Counted from the stretch's first letter, positions 1 through 8,627 are shown. The stretch is DNA of 62,648 nt from Adhaeribacter aerolatus (GCF_007991635.1 NZ_BJYS01000046.1:1-62648), one strand, 5' to 3'. A program made the numbers and translations. The notes: a model not told the origin generated them from the letters alone.

Positions 1-75
1 CGAGTATCTGTTACAAGTTCGTATTCAGCTACTCCCAAACAAAGCCCCTCACTAACATTAGTAAGGGGCTTTTTT
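1..75 (+). terminator. Hairpin followed by strong intrinsic terminator
   Basis: Bases 45-51 (AGCCCCT) pair with 66-72 (AGGGGCT), with an inner ACTAA/TTAGT extension, followed by a T run: a Rho-independent terminator. Just upstream, GAGTA-CTG (2-10) pairs with CAG-TACTC (26-34) around one mismatch. This looks like the 3' end of a gene or RNA whose body lies before the window. A tRNA 3' end was considered but no proper T-arm could be drawn. Confidence 0.6.
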
Positions 76-172
76 GCTTTTGGGGTATGTGTTGATGCGG
101 GTCTGAAAGAAAGTCAGAATAATCATCTTCTTCGCCTTTGGGTTAAATAAATGTATCGGGAAGCCATAAAAC

Positions 173-180
173 TATCTTTG
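173..180 (+). promoter_or_regulatory. Candidate -7 box TATCTTTG
   Basis: Matches the Bacteroidota TAnnTTTG element and lies 18 bases before a 29-codon reading frame (198-287). No good -33 TTTG at the usual 19-base spacing is visible, so support is moderate. Confidence 0.3.
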
Positions 181-197
181 ACTGACAACGTAATGGC

Positions 198-287
198 ATG
201 GATTATATTAAGTATTTCGATGTTTCTGCCATAGGTAAACAGAAAACGTTCAAATACAAACTAGAATTAGGTTTTTTTACGGAGTAA
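198..287 (+). CDS. Possible 29-residue small protein or gene fragment
   Basis: An ATG-started frame of 29 codons ending in TAA. The product would be small, basic and aromatic-rich (starts MDYIKYFDV, ends LGFFTE). It follows a candidate TAnnTTTG box by 18 bases, which is the only reason to list it. No family is recognised. It could equally be a chance frame or the remnant of a longer gene in the otherwise AT-rich stretch before the tRNA. Confidence 0.15.
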   Translation: MDYIKYFDVSAIGKQKTFKYKLELGFFTE

Positions 288-388
288 TATGAAAGGTTGA
301 TAATATGCATTTTATAGAATGAGGTTATTATTTTTAGTAACTGTTATTGAAAATTTCTTTCCTTTTTTCTGATTAATCTGCTTTATCG

Positions 389-420
389 TTTTGGAAGATA
401 TTTAAAAATAGTTATGTTTG
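389..420 (+). promoter_or_regulatory. Promoter of tRNA-Cys (TTTTG-N19-TATGTTTG)
   Basis: TTTTG at 389-393, exactly 19 bases, then TATGTTTG at 413-420. This fits the Bacteroidota sigma-ABfr consensus TTTG-N19-TAnnTTTG. Transcription would start near 427, six bases before the mature tRNA. Confidence 0.8.
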
Positions 421-432
421 CACTCGCAATCA

Positions 433-503
433 GGTAGCGTGGCCGAGTGGCTAGGCAGAGGTCTGCAAAACCTCGTACAGCGGTTCGAATCCGCTCGCTA
501 CCT
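433..503 (+). tRNA. tRNA-Cys (anticodon GCA)
   Basis: A full cloverleaf can be drawn. The acceptor stem GGTAGCG (433-439) pairs perfectly with CGCTACC (496-502), with T503 as discriminator. The anticodon stem GAGGT (458-462) pairs with ACCTC (470-474) around the loop CTGCAAA, giving anticodon GCA at 465-467 (cysteine). The T arm has the usual GTTCGAATC. The CCA end is not encoded. A matching promoter lies upstream and a strong terminator 10 bases downstream, so it is a single-gene transcription unit. Confidence 0.95.
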
Positions 504-512
504 CTTGTTGCT

Positions 513-545
513 AAGCCCGGCTTTTACAAATGCCGGGCTTTTTTG
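513..545 (+). terminator. Terminator of tRNA-Cys
   Basis: AAGCCCGGC (513-521) pairs perfectly with GCCGGGCTT (532-540) and is followed by TTTTT. Confidence 0.9.
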
Positions 546-560
546 TTTCTTCATTTTAAT

Positions 561-719
561 GTACGTATTTACACTAATAATAAGTAAATACGTACTTATT
601 GCCGGTGTAAAAACCTAATTACACCGTTCATCATTATTATTCCTTACAAGCTTTCATCCTTTTAAAAAGGCATACGTAATGCATCTAAACTTATGCAATA
701 AGGAGTAGTGCGTTTAGAT
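561..719. promoter_or_regulatory. Three inverted repeats in the leader of the cyanophycin operon
   Basis: Three separate perfect inverted repeats: GTACGTATTTAC/GTAAATACGTAC (561-572/584-595, 12 bp, 11-base gap); CGGTGTAA/TTACACCG (603-610/619-626); and ATCTAAAC/GTTTAGAT (683-690/712-719) enclosing a small CTTAT/ATAAG hairpin (690-702). None is followed by a T run, so terminators are unlikely. They could be operators or a structured leader for cphB-cphA. The binding protein is unknown. Confidence 0.4.
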
Positions 720-765
720 AAAACCTAATTTCTATAACCACAAGGCCCGTAGTAAATTGATTTTT

Positions 766-1644
766 ATGTCCCAAAAGATTGGTAGGATTAAACCCGAAAG
801 AAATGGAGGAATGCGAACTCCCAAAGGAATATTAATTGCTATTGGAGGGAAAGAAGACAAAGGAGATAAAAACAATCCCATACATGAAAGGAATGAACAA
901 TTTATTAAACTCGAAATATTAGAGCGATTTACAGTAGAACTTAAAGGGAATAATCCATTGATAGTGGTAATACCTACTGCTTCCACCGTACCGGAAGAGG
1001 TGGCTAAAGATTATATAACTGTTTTTGGCAAACTGAACTGTAAAAACGTAAAAGTAGCAGATATCAGATCCCGGGAAGATGCTGTTAAGCAGGAATATAT
1101 TCAACTGATTAAAGAAGCAGATGGCGTGATGTTTACGGGAGGTGATCAACTTAGGCTTACTTCTATTTTAGGCGGTACCGAATTTCTATCTTTTCTTAAA
1201 CACCGTTACTTGAAAGAACCAATTGTAATTGCCGGTACAAGTGCCGGGGCGGCCGCCATGTCTTCCGGAATGATTTACGAAGGACAGAAAGATAACGGCA
1301 TGTTTAAAGGAGATGTACGGTCAACTTCTGGTTTAGAATTTATGAAAAACGCCGCCATTGATACTCATTTTATTGCCCGCGGACGTATGATAAGGATGGC
1401 GCATCGGTTGGCTTCAAATCCAGGTTGTATTGGAATTGGTTTAGAAGAAGACACCGGCATAGTAGTGAAAGAAGGGCAGGAAGCCGAGGTAATTGGTAGT
1501 GGTTTAATTGTCTTGATGGATGCCAGAGGATGTACAGCCTCGAATATTTATGATATAGAAAATGGGGAGCCGGTTACCTTGAAAAATCTTAAAATAGACC
1601 TATTAGGTAAGGGCGATACCTTTACTTTACCCAGTTTTAATTGA
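766..1644 (+). CDS. cphB: Cyanophycinase (peptidase family S51)
   Basis: Cyanophycinase hydrolyses the Asp-Arg polymer cyanophycin to beta-Asp-Arg dipeptides. The protein has the family N-terminus (PKGILIAIGGKEDKG), a PTAS motif near residue 75, an FTGGDQ motif, and the catalytic serine in GTSAGA (about residue 159 counted from this start). The length, about 290 residues, is normal. Start choice: a TTG at 757 is in frame, ATG 766 follows it, and ATG 811 is preceded by GGAGG and gives the usual family N-terminus, so 811 is a real alternative. It lies 66 bases upstream of cyanophycin synthetase on the same strand, the classic cphB-cphA pair. No signal peptide is seen, so it should act in the cytoplasm. 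Confidence 0.9.
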   Translation: MSQKIGRIKPERNGGMRTPKGILIAIGGKEDKGDKNNPIHERNEQFIKLEILERFTVELKGNNPLIVVIPTASTVPEEVAKDYITVFGKLNCKNVKVADIRSREDAVKQEYIQLIKEADGVMFTGGDQLRLTSILGGTEFLSFLKHRYLKEPIVIAGTSAGAAAMSSGMIYEGQKDNGMFKGDVRSTSGLEFMKNAAIDTHFIARGRMIRMAHRLASNPGCIGIGLEEDTGIVVKEGQEAEVIGSGLIVLMDARGCTASNIYDIENGEPVTLKNLKIDLLGKGDTFTLPSFN

Positions 1645-1710
1645 CACCATTCTTATTAATTATTCCAGTTTTATAAATCAGTAGCTATTAAACATCAACC
1701 ATACGGATAT

Positions 1711-4338
1711 ATGGAAATTGTAGACTTGCGCATCATGCGCGGACCAAATTACTGGTCGGTGGAGCATCCGAAAATTATAGTGATGAAGCTGGACCTTGAA
1801 AATTACAAGGAGACTTACACGAACGAAATTCCGGGATTTTTTGTGCGGCTCAAGAAGATGTTTCCGGGCATGCAGGCTCATCGGTCTGCGGAAGGCGTAG
1901 AAGGCGGCTTTTTCAGAATCGTCCGGAGAGGCACCAAGCTCAGCCACGTGGTGGAGCATATTGCTCTGGAACTGCAAAACTTATCGGGCATGGATTGTGG
2001 TTTTGGCCGCACCATTCCCACTTCGGAAGAAGGAATTGATAACGTTATATTCTCGTACTCAGAAGAACGGGCCGGAGAATATGCCGCTTATGCTGCCGTT
2101 AAAATTACCGAGGCATTGGTTAAAGATGCTAAGTATAATTTAAAACGCGATGTAGACCGATTGCATCAAATCCGGGAGGATGAGCATATTGGACCCAGTA
2201 CTTACTCTATCGTGGCCGAGGCGGTAAGCCGGGGCATACCGTACATCCGACTTGATAAAAATTCCTTAATTCAGTTGGGTTATGGCGTGCATCAGAAACG
2301 CATACAAGCTACTATGACCTGCCGGACAGCCGCATTTGCAGTAGAACTGGCTGGCGATAAAAATGCCACCAAGGAAATACTGGCTGAGGCAGGTGTACCG
2401 GTACCACAGGGAACCACTGTTTACAATATAGAAGAACTTAAAACTGCTGTCCAGAAATTAGGGTATCCGCTGGTAACAAAGCCCCTGGACGGAAACCATG
2501 GTAAAGGCGCCAGTATTAATATCAAAAACTGGAAAGAAGCGCAAAAAGGGTTTTCCGAAGCGGTAAAATATTCTTCCGGTGTTATTGTTGAGCAGTTTAT
2601 TCAAGGTTTTGATTTCCGGTTGCTGGTAATAAGCAAAAAGTTTGTGGCCGCCGCTAAACGCACGCCCGCCATGGTTACTGGCGACGGTGAATCGACCATT
2701 CAGCAGTTAATTGAAAAAGTAAATAAAGACCCGCGGCGGGGCATAGGTCACGAAAAGGAGCTTACCCAAATTAAGGTAGATAAATTTACCCGCGACATAT
2801 TAAAAGATAAAAACTTAACCTTAAAATCGATACTACCGGCAGGGGAAATTCTATATTTAAAAAGCACCGCTAATATTAGTACCGGCGGAACCGCTACCGA
2901 TGTAACAGACATTATTGACCCTTACAATGTGTTAATGGCCGAACGGATCGCCGGTATTATTGGCTTGGATATTTGCGGCATAGATGTAATGACTACCGAC
3001 ATTGCCATTCCTTTAAACGAAGCGCGAGGAGCTGTCTTAGAAGTGAATGCGGCTCCGGGTTTCCGGATGCATATTGCCCCCACCGAAGGTTTACCCCGCA
3101 ATGTGGCAGAGCCGGTCATAAATATGTTATTCCCGCATGGTTGCCCATCCAATATTCCCATTGTAGCTATTACGGGTACCAACGGTAAAACCACCACCAC
3201 CAGGTTAACGGCCCACATAATTAAATCAAACGGCTACCAGGTAGGTTTTACCACCACCGATGGTATTTACATACAGGATAAGATGCTGGAAAAAGGCGAT
3301 ACCACTGGCGCCCGCAGTACAGCTTTTGTGCTGAAAGACCCTACCGTTAATTTTGCTGTGCTCGAATGTGCCCGTGGGGGTATGCTCCGGTCAGGGTTAG
3401 GATTTGAACAATGCGATGTGGGCATTGTAACCAATGTAGCCGCCGACCATTTAGGCTTACGCGATATTAATACATTAGAAGATATGGCTAACGTAAAAGC
3501 CGTGGTTCCGAAAACGGTAAAGCCCGATGGCTATGCAGTGCTGAATGCCGACGACGAGTTGGTGTACCAGATGGCAAAAGATTTAGATTGTAAAATTGCT
3601 TTCTTTAGCCTGGACGAGAAGAACCCCCGCATTTTAAAGCACATCGGCAAAGGCGGCTTGGCAGCGGTGCTGGAAAACGGATTTATTTCCATTTATAAAA
3701 ATAGTTATAAAATAAGGGTGGATCGGGTAGCTGATATTCCGCTAACTTTTGGTGGCCGGGCCCGCTTTAATATTGAGAATGTATTAGCCGCAACACTGGC
3801 GGCGTATGTGTCGCGTATTCCGGTAGAAGATATAAAAACCTCACTCCGGACTTTTTTACCATCGGCTTCTAAAACTCCGGGCCGCATGAACCTGTTCCGT
3901 TTCCCACACTTCGAGGTATTGGTAGATTATGCCCACAATGCGGCGGGCTTAAAAGCCATCGGCGAATTTGTGAATACTTCGGATGCTACCCGTCGGGTCG
4001 GAATTATTGCCGGCGTAGGCGACCGGCGCGATGAAGATACGAAAGAATTAGGCAGGCTGGCCGCCGAAATCTTCGACGAAATTATTATCCGGCAAGATAA
4101 AGATTTACGGGGCGCTTCTTCGGAACACATAAACCAAATGCTGCAGGATGGCATTAACTCGGTAGACCCCGACAAGCCGGTAATTTATATTCCACAAGAA
4201 ATGCGGGCGATTGCTCATGCTTTGGAAAATGCTACCCGGGGCACGCTGATAACTATTTTCTCAGAAGATGTGTCGGAAGCCATTAAGTTGGTAGAGAACT
4301 TTAAAGTAATTCAGGACCGCCGGGAATTAGTAGATTAA
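1711..4338 (+). CDS. cphA: Cyanophycin synthetase CphA1-type
   Basis: ATP-dependent, non-ribosomal synthesis of cyanophycin from Asp and Arg. The 875-residue length is that of full CphA1 rather than the shorter CphA2. The N-terminal domain (about 1-160) opens with RGPNYWS, typical of the family. An ATP-grasp domain occupies roughly 215-475 and adds Asp to the backbone. The C-terminal half is Mur-ligase-like, with an intact P-loop GTNGKTTTT at about 489-497, and adds Arg to the side chain. Both active-site regions look intact, so a working enzyme is expected. It is co-oriented with cphB and followed by a strong bidirectional terminator, so the two genes form one unit. Confidence 0.95.
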   Translation: MEIVDLRIMRGPNYWSVEHPKIIVMKLDLENYKETYTNEIPGFFVRLKKMFPGMQAHRSAEGVEGGFFRIVRRGTKLSHVVEHIALELQNLSGMDCGFGRTIPTSEEGIDNVIFSYSEERAGEYAAYAAVKITEALVKDAKYNLKRDVDRLHQIREDEHIGPSTYSIVAEAVSRGIPYIRLDKNSLIQLGYGVHQKRIQATMTCRTAAFAVELAGDKNATKEILAEAGVPVPQGTTVYNIEELKTAVQKLGYPLVTKPLDGNHGKGASINIKNWKEAQKGFSEAVKYSSGVIVEQFIQGFDFRLLVISKKFVAAAKRTPAMVTGDGESTIQQLIEKVNKDPRRGIGHEKELTQIKVDKFTRDILKDKNLTLKSILPAGEILYLKSTANISTGGTATDVTDIIDPYNVLMAERIAGIIGLDICGIDVMTTDIAIPLNEARGAVLEVNAAPGFRMHIAPTEGLPRNVAEPVINMLFPHGCPSNIPIVAITGTNGKTTTTRLTAHIIKSNGYQVGFTTTDGIYIQDKMLEKGDTTGARSTAFVLKDPTVNFAVLECARGGMLRSGLGFEQCDVGIVTNVAADHLGLRDINTLEDMANVKAVVPKTVKPDGYAVLNADDELVYQMAKDLDCKIAFFSLDEKNPRILKHIGKGGLAAVLENGFISIYKNSYKIRVDRVADIPLTFGGRARFNIENVLAATLAAYVSRIPVEDIKTSLRTFLPSASKTPGRMNLFRFPHFEVLVDYAHNAAGLKAIGEFVNTSDATRRVGIIAGVGDRRDEDTKELGRLAAEIFDEIIIRQDKDLRGASSEHINQMLQDGINSVDPDKPVIYIPQEMRAIAHALENATRGTLITIFSEDVSEAIKLVENFKVIQDRRELVD

Positions 4339-4387
4339 TTAATCAGCCTTTTATTACCTATAAAAGAGCTTAGAGAAGATTTTCTAC

Positions 4388-4425
4388 AAAAAGAAAGGCC
4401 GAATATTTATCCGGCCTTTCTTTTT
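4388..4425. terminator. Bidirectional terminator between cphA and the coiled-coil gene
   Basis: A 14-bp perfect stem (4388-4401 with 4412-4425) has an A run on the left and a T run on the right, so it serves both converging genes. Confidence 0.9.
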
Positions 4426-4463
4426 ATGTGATACAAGTAAGAATCATTAACTATTACTAACCA

Positions 4464-5405
4464 CTATTTTAAAGTAAAAGTAGTTTTACCAATTTGATTC
4501 CCATCGGCATATATTTCAACGGTATGCAGGCCTCTTTTGTATTCAGCGCCTTTGGAATAAACAAAAGAAACCGACTGTTGTGAGTTGTCGAATACAATGT
4601 CGCGTTTGGCCGTATAAAAAGTTTCTTCGCCGTTTAGCATAAAGGTGCCGGAACCGGTTGATAGGTTATATAAGGCAGAACCATCGGGTTCTATCAGGCG
4701 CATTAATATTTCTTTAGTTTCTTTGGCAGCCACTTCGTTTTTACCCAAGTTAAACGATACCCGAATTTTATCAACCTGACGGGCTTTAAATTCATCCTCT
4801 TTATCGTCTTTTTCTTTGCCGCGGTTATTAATAATATTTACTTGAATATTCTGCGCTTCGAGGCGTGAGGCCAGGGCTACTTTTTGCGTTAAATCCTGAT
4901 TGTTCGATTTTAGGGTACTAATCGTATCGGTTAACTGGTTCTGAGTGGTTTTTAAAGTGGTATTTTCCCCAAAAAGCACCTCATTATCTTCTTTCAGCTT
5001 AGCAATTTCCTGGTCTTTCTTTTTAAGCTGATTCTCGAGGTTAGCGGCCCGGTCCCGGAATTTACGTTGATCAGCCAAAGAGAAGCTGGTTTTGCGGAAA
5101 CCCTGCAGTTTAATCAGGTCAGCATTAATCTGGGTAATCTTAGCCTCCAGCGAATCATTGGATAAACCCATCGCCTGTAGTTCTTCGCTCTGCCGTTCAA
5201 AGTCGGATTTCAAGGCTTCGTAAACTTTAATCTGGTTTTCTAACTCGCTGTTTTTAACCCTAATAACCTCTTCTTGTTCTTCTACTTTCTGGGTTTTTTG
5301 GTGCTGCATATAAAACAGGATACCATTAATAGTAAGTAGAACGACAATCAGACCTACAACCAATAATTTTCGGTTATTATCACGTTCAGGATTATTTTCT
5401 GACAT
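4464..5405 (-). CDS. Membrane-anchored coiled-coil protein, function unknown
   Basis: A 313-residue protein with a short charged N-terminus, one transmembrane segment at about 14-34, then a long heptad-rich coiled coil (about 40-185) with runs of L, K, E and Q. The C-terminal domain (about 200-313) is globular, beta-rich and presumably periplasmic. No enzyme motif is visible. Coiled-coil proteins of this shape in Bacteroidota are often mis-named as chromosome partitioning or SMC-like proteins, and nothing here supports that. Its own promoter box is visible on the minus strand at 5455-5462. It may act as a cell-envelope spacer or scaffold, but that is only inference from its shape. Confidence 0.75.
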   Translation of the reverse strand: MSENNPERDNNRKLLVVGLIVVLLTINGILFYMQHQKTQKVEEQEEVIRVKNSELENQIKVYEALKSDFERQSEELQAMGLSNDSLEAKITQINADLIKLQGFRKTSFSLADQRKFRDRAANLENQLKKKDQEIAKLKEDNEVLFGENTTLKTTQNQLTDTISTLKSNNQDLTQKVALASRLEAQNIQVNIINNRGKEKDDKEDEFKARQVDKIRVSFNLGKNEVAAKETKEILMRLIEPDGSALYNLSTGSGTFMLNGEETFYTAKRDIVFDNSQQSVSFVYSKGAEYKRGLHTVEIYADGNQIGKTTFTLK

Positions 5406-5454
5406 TTCTCTGAGTTTAGTTTAACTATTTGGTTTAGATAATATTTATAAAGTA

Positions 5455-5462
5455 CAAAAATA
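5455..5462 (-). promoter_or_regulatory. Candidate -7 box (TATTTTTG) for the coiled-coil gene
   Basis: The minus strand reads TATTTTTG here, matching TAnnTTTG, 50 bases upstream of the ATG at 5405. Confidence 0.4.
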
Positions 5463-5528
5463 TACTTAAAACTTTTAGAGCCAAATTTTTTTATCCTCCG
5501 GTTTAAGTTTTAAGTACCGATAATTAGA

Positions 5529-5536
5529 TAAATTTG
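5529..5536 (+). promoter_or_regulatory. Candidate -7 box (TAAATTTG) for kdsA
   Basis: Matches TAnnTTTG and would give a leader of about 125 bases before the kdsA ATG. No clear -33 element is visible. Confidence 0.35.
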
Positions 5537-5669
5537 CTGAATTTGTTTGGTCTTAAAAATAATTTTTGCGCCTGCGAATAAGCAGCGGTTCAAAGTTAGA
5601 ATTTCCGGCCATAAGGCAAAGCATCAATATTACATTTTAAAATATTTCTTTTAAACACAACGCTAAAAT

Positions 5670-6482
5670 ATGATATCTATTCCTAACTTAAACCATAAAA
5701 ATTCCGGTAATTTCTTCCTGATGGCCGGACCTTGTGCCATCGAAAGTGAAGAAATGGCACTGGAAATTGCTGAAAAGATAAAGAAAATTACCGACCGCCT
5801 GCAAATACCCTATATTTTTAAAGGCTCGTACCGGAAAGCCAATCGTTCGCGGATAGATTCTTTTACCGGCATTGGTGACGAAAAAGCGCTGAAAATCTTG
5901 CAAAAAGTGGGTGCGGCGTTTGAAGTACCTACCATAACCGATATACACGAAACTGAAGAAGCAGCCATGGCGGCCGAATACGTGGATGTGCTGCAAATAC
6001 CGGCCTTTTTATGCCGCCAAACCGATTTATTAGTGGCAGCTGCCAAAACCGGTAAAGTGGTAAATGTTAAAAAAGGGCAGTTTCTATCGGGAGAGGCCAT
6101 GCGCTTTGCCGTGGATAAGATTAAAGATTCCGGCAACAATAATGTTATTTTAACCGATCGGGGAAATTCTTTTGGGTATACCGATTTAGTGGTTGATTTT
6201 CGGAATATTGTAGCTATGAAATCTTTTGGTGTGCCCGTAGTAATGGATGTAACCCATTCGTTGCAGCAACCAAACCAGAACTCGGGCGTAACCGGTGGCC
6301 GACCCGCTTTAATCCAGACCATAGCCAAAGCTGCCATTGCGGTTGGTGCAGATGGTATATTTATCGAGACGCACCCCGTTCCCAGCCAGGCCAAATCAGA
6401 TGCCGCCAATATGTTGCCCTTAGACCAATTAGAAGGATTATTAGAAAATCTTATTCGGATCCGCCAAGCAGTTGCTTTATAA
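5670..6482 (+). CDS. kdsA: 3-deoxy-8-phosphooctulonate synthase (KDO-8-P synthase)
   Basis: Condenses phosphoenolpyruvate with arabinose 5-phosphate to KDO-8-phosphate, the precursor of the inner-core sugar of lipopolysaccharide. The 270-residue length is standard. Diagnostic motifs are MAGPCAIES near residue 18, FKGSYRKANRSR near 50, LTDRGNSFGY near 160 and a GADGIFIETHP stretch near 230. It acts in the cytoplasm and confirms a Gram-negative, LPS-bearing cell. It stands alone between divergent and convergent neighbours, with a candidate promoter about 135 bases upstream. Confidence 0.97.
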   Translation: MISIPNLNHKNSGNFFLMAGPCAIESEEMALEIAEKIKKITDRLQIPYIFKGSYRKANRSRIDSFTGIGDEKALKILQKVGAAFEVPTITDIHETEEAAMAAEYVDVLQIPAFLCRQTDLLVAAAKTGKVVNVKKGQFLSGEAMRFAVDKIKDSGNNNVILTDRGNSFGYTDLVVDFRNIVAMKSFGVPVVMDVTHSLQQPNQNSGVTGGRPALIQTIAKAAIAVGADGIFIETHPVPSQAKSDAANMLPLDQLEGLLENLIRIRQAVAL

Positions 6483-6664
6483 CTCTCTGTAGGTTAAAAA
6501 TTAAATATTAAAAATTGAAAGTTAAAACTCTAATTGTTGATAAACGTGGTGGGAAATAGGAAAGGTAAAGCTTTGACAGATTTTACTTTTCTAATTCCTG
6601 CCTGAAAATATGAAGGCTTTAACCTTTGACTTTCCGCCTTCCAACCTTCTCAACTTTCAACCTC

Positions 6665-7450
6665 TCAGTACCAAAGCGTAAAGTGTTGTTTGGGCTGGGC
6701 TTTCCGGAAGAAAATTAGGCCAAGCTGGAAGAGATCAATGGAAAGGGTAACAGCCGGGTGGGAGCAAATCTCCTTCCATGCTTTTTCCATTTCGGCTGAC
6801 CAATAAATATCGTCAAAGACAAAAACAGTGTTTTCGGTATGTTTTTCCAGGCAAAGCTGGAAATAACGGAGGGTGGGTTCATACCGGTGGTTGCCATCGA
6901 AATAAACGAAATCAACCTTACCTGTGTCCTGTAAAAATGCGGGCAGGGTTTGGTCTATATTGCCTGTAATCAGGTTAATATTACTTAATTTCAGTTTCCT
7001 GAAATTTACCTGGGCTTGTTGGGCAATCTTAGGGCAGCCTTCAAAAGTATAAACGGTACCTTTTGGCCTGGCGGAGGCTAAATATGCGGTAGTCAGGCCA
7101 AGGGAAGTGCCCAGCTCTAGCACCTGATTGGGTTGAAAATAATTTACCAACCGAAAAAGTAACTGGGCATATTTTGGCGGTTTAGCAGAAATTTTAGCTA
7201 GTTCACTGATTGGTCTGAGATAAGTGGGATTTATTTTGGAGCCGGCGCCCAGGTCCGTAATTTCTATTTTATTATGGTTTTGTTTTAGTTCTTTCCGTAG
7301 TTTTTCTATGGGTTTATAAGCGCCATAATAGCCATCGTGCTGAATAACGTGTTGGTACAGATCGAAAACAAAGGGGGAATGAACGCCGTGTAAACGAAAA
7401 GATTGAAGCCGGTAAACGAAGAATTTAAAACCTAAGCGCAGAAGGGACAA
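6665..7450 (-). CDS. Class I SAM-dependent methyltransferase
   Basis: A 261-residue protein with the Rossmann-type SAM site VLELGTSLGLTTAYLA near residues 123-138. A FVYFDGNH-type segment near 180 and a VFVFDDIYWS strand near 215 are typical of the O-methyltransferase / methyltransferase-24 group. The substrate cannot be told from the sequence. It lies 15 bases downstream of apaG on the same strand and is probably co-transcribed with it. The first 60 residues are basic and tyrosine-rich, perhaps a membrane-surface contact. Confidence 0.8.
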   Translation of the reverse strand: MSLLRLGFKFFVYRLQSFRLHGVHSPFVFDLYQHVIQHDGYYGAYKPIEKLRKELKQNHNKIEITDLGAGSKINPTYLRPISELAKISAKPPKYAQLLFRLVNYFQPNQVLELGTSLGLTTAYLASARPKGTVYTFEGCPKIAQQAQVNFRKLKLSNINLITGNIDQTLPAFLQDTGKVDFVYFDGNHRYEPTLRYFQLCLEKHTENTVFVFDDIYWSAEMEKAWKEICSHPAVTLSIDLFQLGLIFFRKAQPKQHFTLWY

Positions 7451-7465
7451 ACGGAATGGATTGGA

Positions 7466-7852
7466 TTAATTGAGGATGTAAGGTACAATGAGGACAAACT
7501 CCGGAATAACAACATTAAACTGTCTGCCATCTACCAACCGCTCCATTAAATAAGTGCCCCGCATCTTGCCAATGCCGGATTTTAAATTGCAACCCGAAAC
7601 GTATTCGTGCGATTCGCCGGGTTCCAGTACCGGTTGCTGACCAACCACGCCTTCGCCTTCCACTTCGCGTACAATTCCGTTAGAATCATGAATAAACCAG
7701 TGCCGCCGCAACAACTTAACGGTAAATTCGCTGTTATTCTGAATATTGATTTTGTAGGCAAACACAAAGTGCTGTTGTCCCGGACTGGAATAGTCGGGTA
7801 GGTAATTGGTCGTTACCGTTACTTTTACGCCCTGGGTGGTTGTCGTGGCCAT
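7466..7852 (-). CDS. apaG: ApaG family protein
   Basis: 128 residues, the usual length of a stand-alone ApaG domain (fibronectin-III-like fold). The family core is visible: an N-terminal VKVTVTTNYLPDYS strand, YKINIQNNS, LLRRHWFIHDSNG, VEGEGVVGQQPVLEPGE and a GTYLME end. Known family members are linked to cobalt/magnesium homeostasis and Ap4A metabolism, but their biochemical role remains unclear. It is co-oriented with the methyltransferase downstream and divergent from ung. Confidence 0.93.
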   Translation of the reverse strand: MATTTTQGVKVTVTTNYLPDYSSPGQQHFVFAYKINIQNNSEFTVKLLRRHWFIHDSNGIVREVEGEGVVGQQPVLEPGESHEYVSGCNLKSGIGKMRGTYLMERLVDGRQFNVVIPEFVLIVPYILN

Positions 7853-7897
7853 GATGGTAATTGCGGTTTAATCAGATAAACAGCCAATTTTAAGTAA

Positions 7898-7905
7898 TAG
7901 TTTTG
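7898..7905 (+). promoter_or_regulatory. Candidate -7 box (TAGTTTTG) for ung
   Basis: Matches TAnnTTTG, 60 bases before the ung ATG in the divergent apaG/ung spacer. Confidence 0.4.
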
Positions 7906-7964
7906 TTATACCAAGCATTTACGTTAAAAAAACTTTAATTTGTTACGATCGCTAATCTAAAACT

Positions 7965-8627
7965 ATGAGTGTAAAAATAGAAGAAAGCTGGCACCGGGTA
8001 ATGGCGCCAGAATTTCAGAAAGAATATTTTAAGAAGCTTATTTCTTTTGTAAAAGACGAATATGCTAACCACCAGGTGTTTCCGCCCGGCAGCCTGATAT
8101 TTAATGCTTTCGATAAAACACCTTTCGATCAGGTTAAAGTAGTACTAATTGGTCAAGACCCTTACCATGGCCCCGGGCAGGCACACGGCCTGGCTTTTTC
8201 GGTGCAGGACGGTGTTACCCCACCACCTTCTTTAAGAAATATATTTAAGGAAATAAAAGACGATGTTGGTAAGCCAATACCTAAATCGGGTAATCTGGAG
8301 CGGTGGGCGGTGCAAGGCGTTTTACTATTAAATGCTACTTTAACGGTACGGGCCAATTCTCCGGGTTCGCATCAGAAAAAAGGATGGGAAGAATTTACCG
8401 ATGCAGCCATTCAGAAATTATCTGAAGAGAAAGAAGGTTTGGTTTTTTTATTGTGGGGCGCATTTGCACAAAAGAAAGCGGCCTTGATCGATGCCAGCAA
8501 GCATCATATTTTAACCGCCGCGCATCCTTCGCCGTTTGCGGCAGATAAAGGTTTTTTCGGTTGCCGGCATTTCAGCAAAACCAACGAATTTTTAAAAGCA
8601 CAAGGGCAAAAAGAAATTGATTGGTGA
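7965..8627 (+). CDS. ung: Uracil-DNA glycosylase
   Basis: Removes uracil from DNA, the first step of base excision repair. The 220-residue protein carries the water-activating motif GQDPYH (Asp65, His68), the uracil-recognition region near LLLNATLTV, and the DNA-intercalation loop HPSPFAADKGF near the C-terminus with its catalytic His. This is a family-1 UDG of normal length. It is a monocistronic unit closed by a 17-bp perfect terminator stem. Confidence 0.98.
   Translation: MSVKIEESWHRVMAPEFQKEYFKKLISFVKDEYANHQVFPPGSLIFNAFDKTPFDQVKVVLIGQDPYHGPGQAHGLAFSVQDGVTPPPSLRNIFKEIKDDVGKPIPKSGNLERWAVQGVLLLNATLTVRANSPGSHQKKGWEEFTDAAIQKLSEEKEGLVFLLWGAFAQKKAALIDASKHHILTAAHPSPFAADKGFFGCRHFSKTNEFLKAQGQKEIDW

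Noticed and set aside
1-40. Possible 3' end of a tRNA before the first terminator
   Set aside because: A GTTCGTATTC stretch recalls a T-loop, but the flanking five bases do not pair and no acceptor strand fits.
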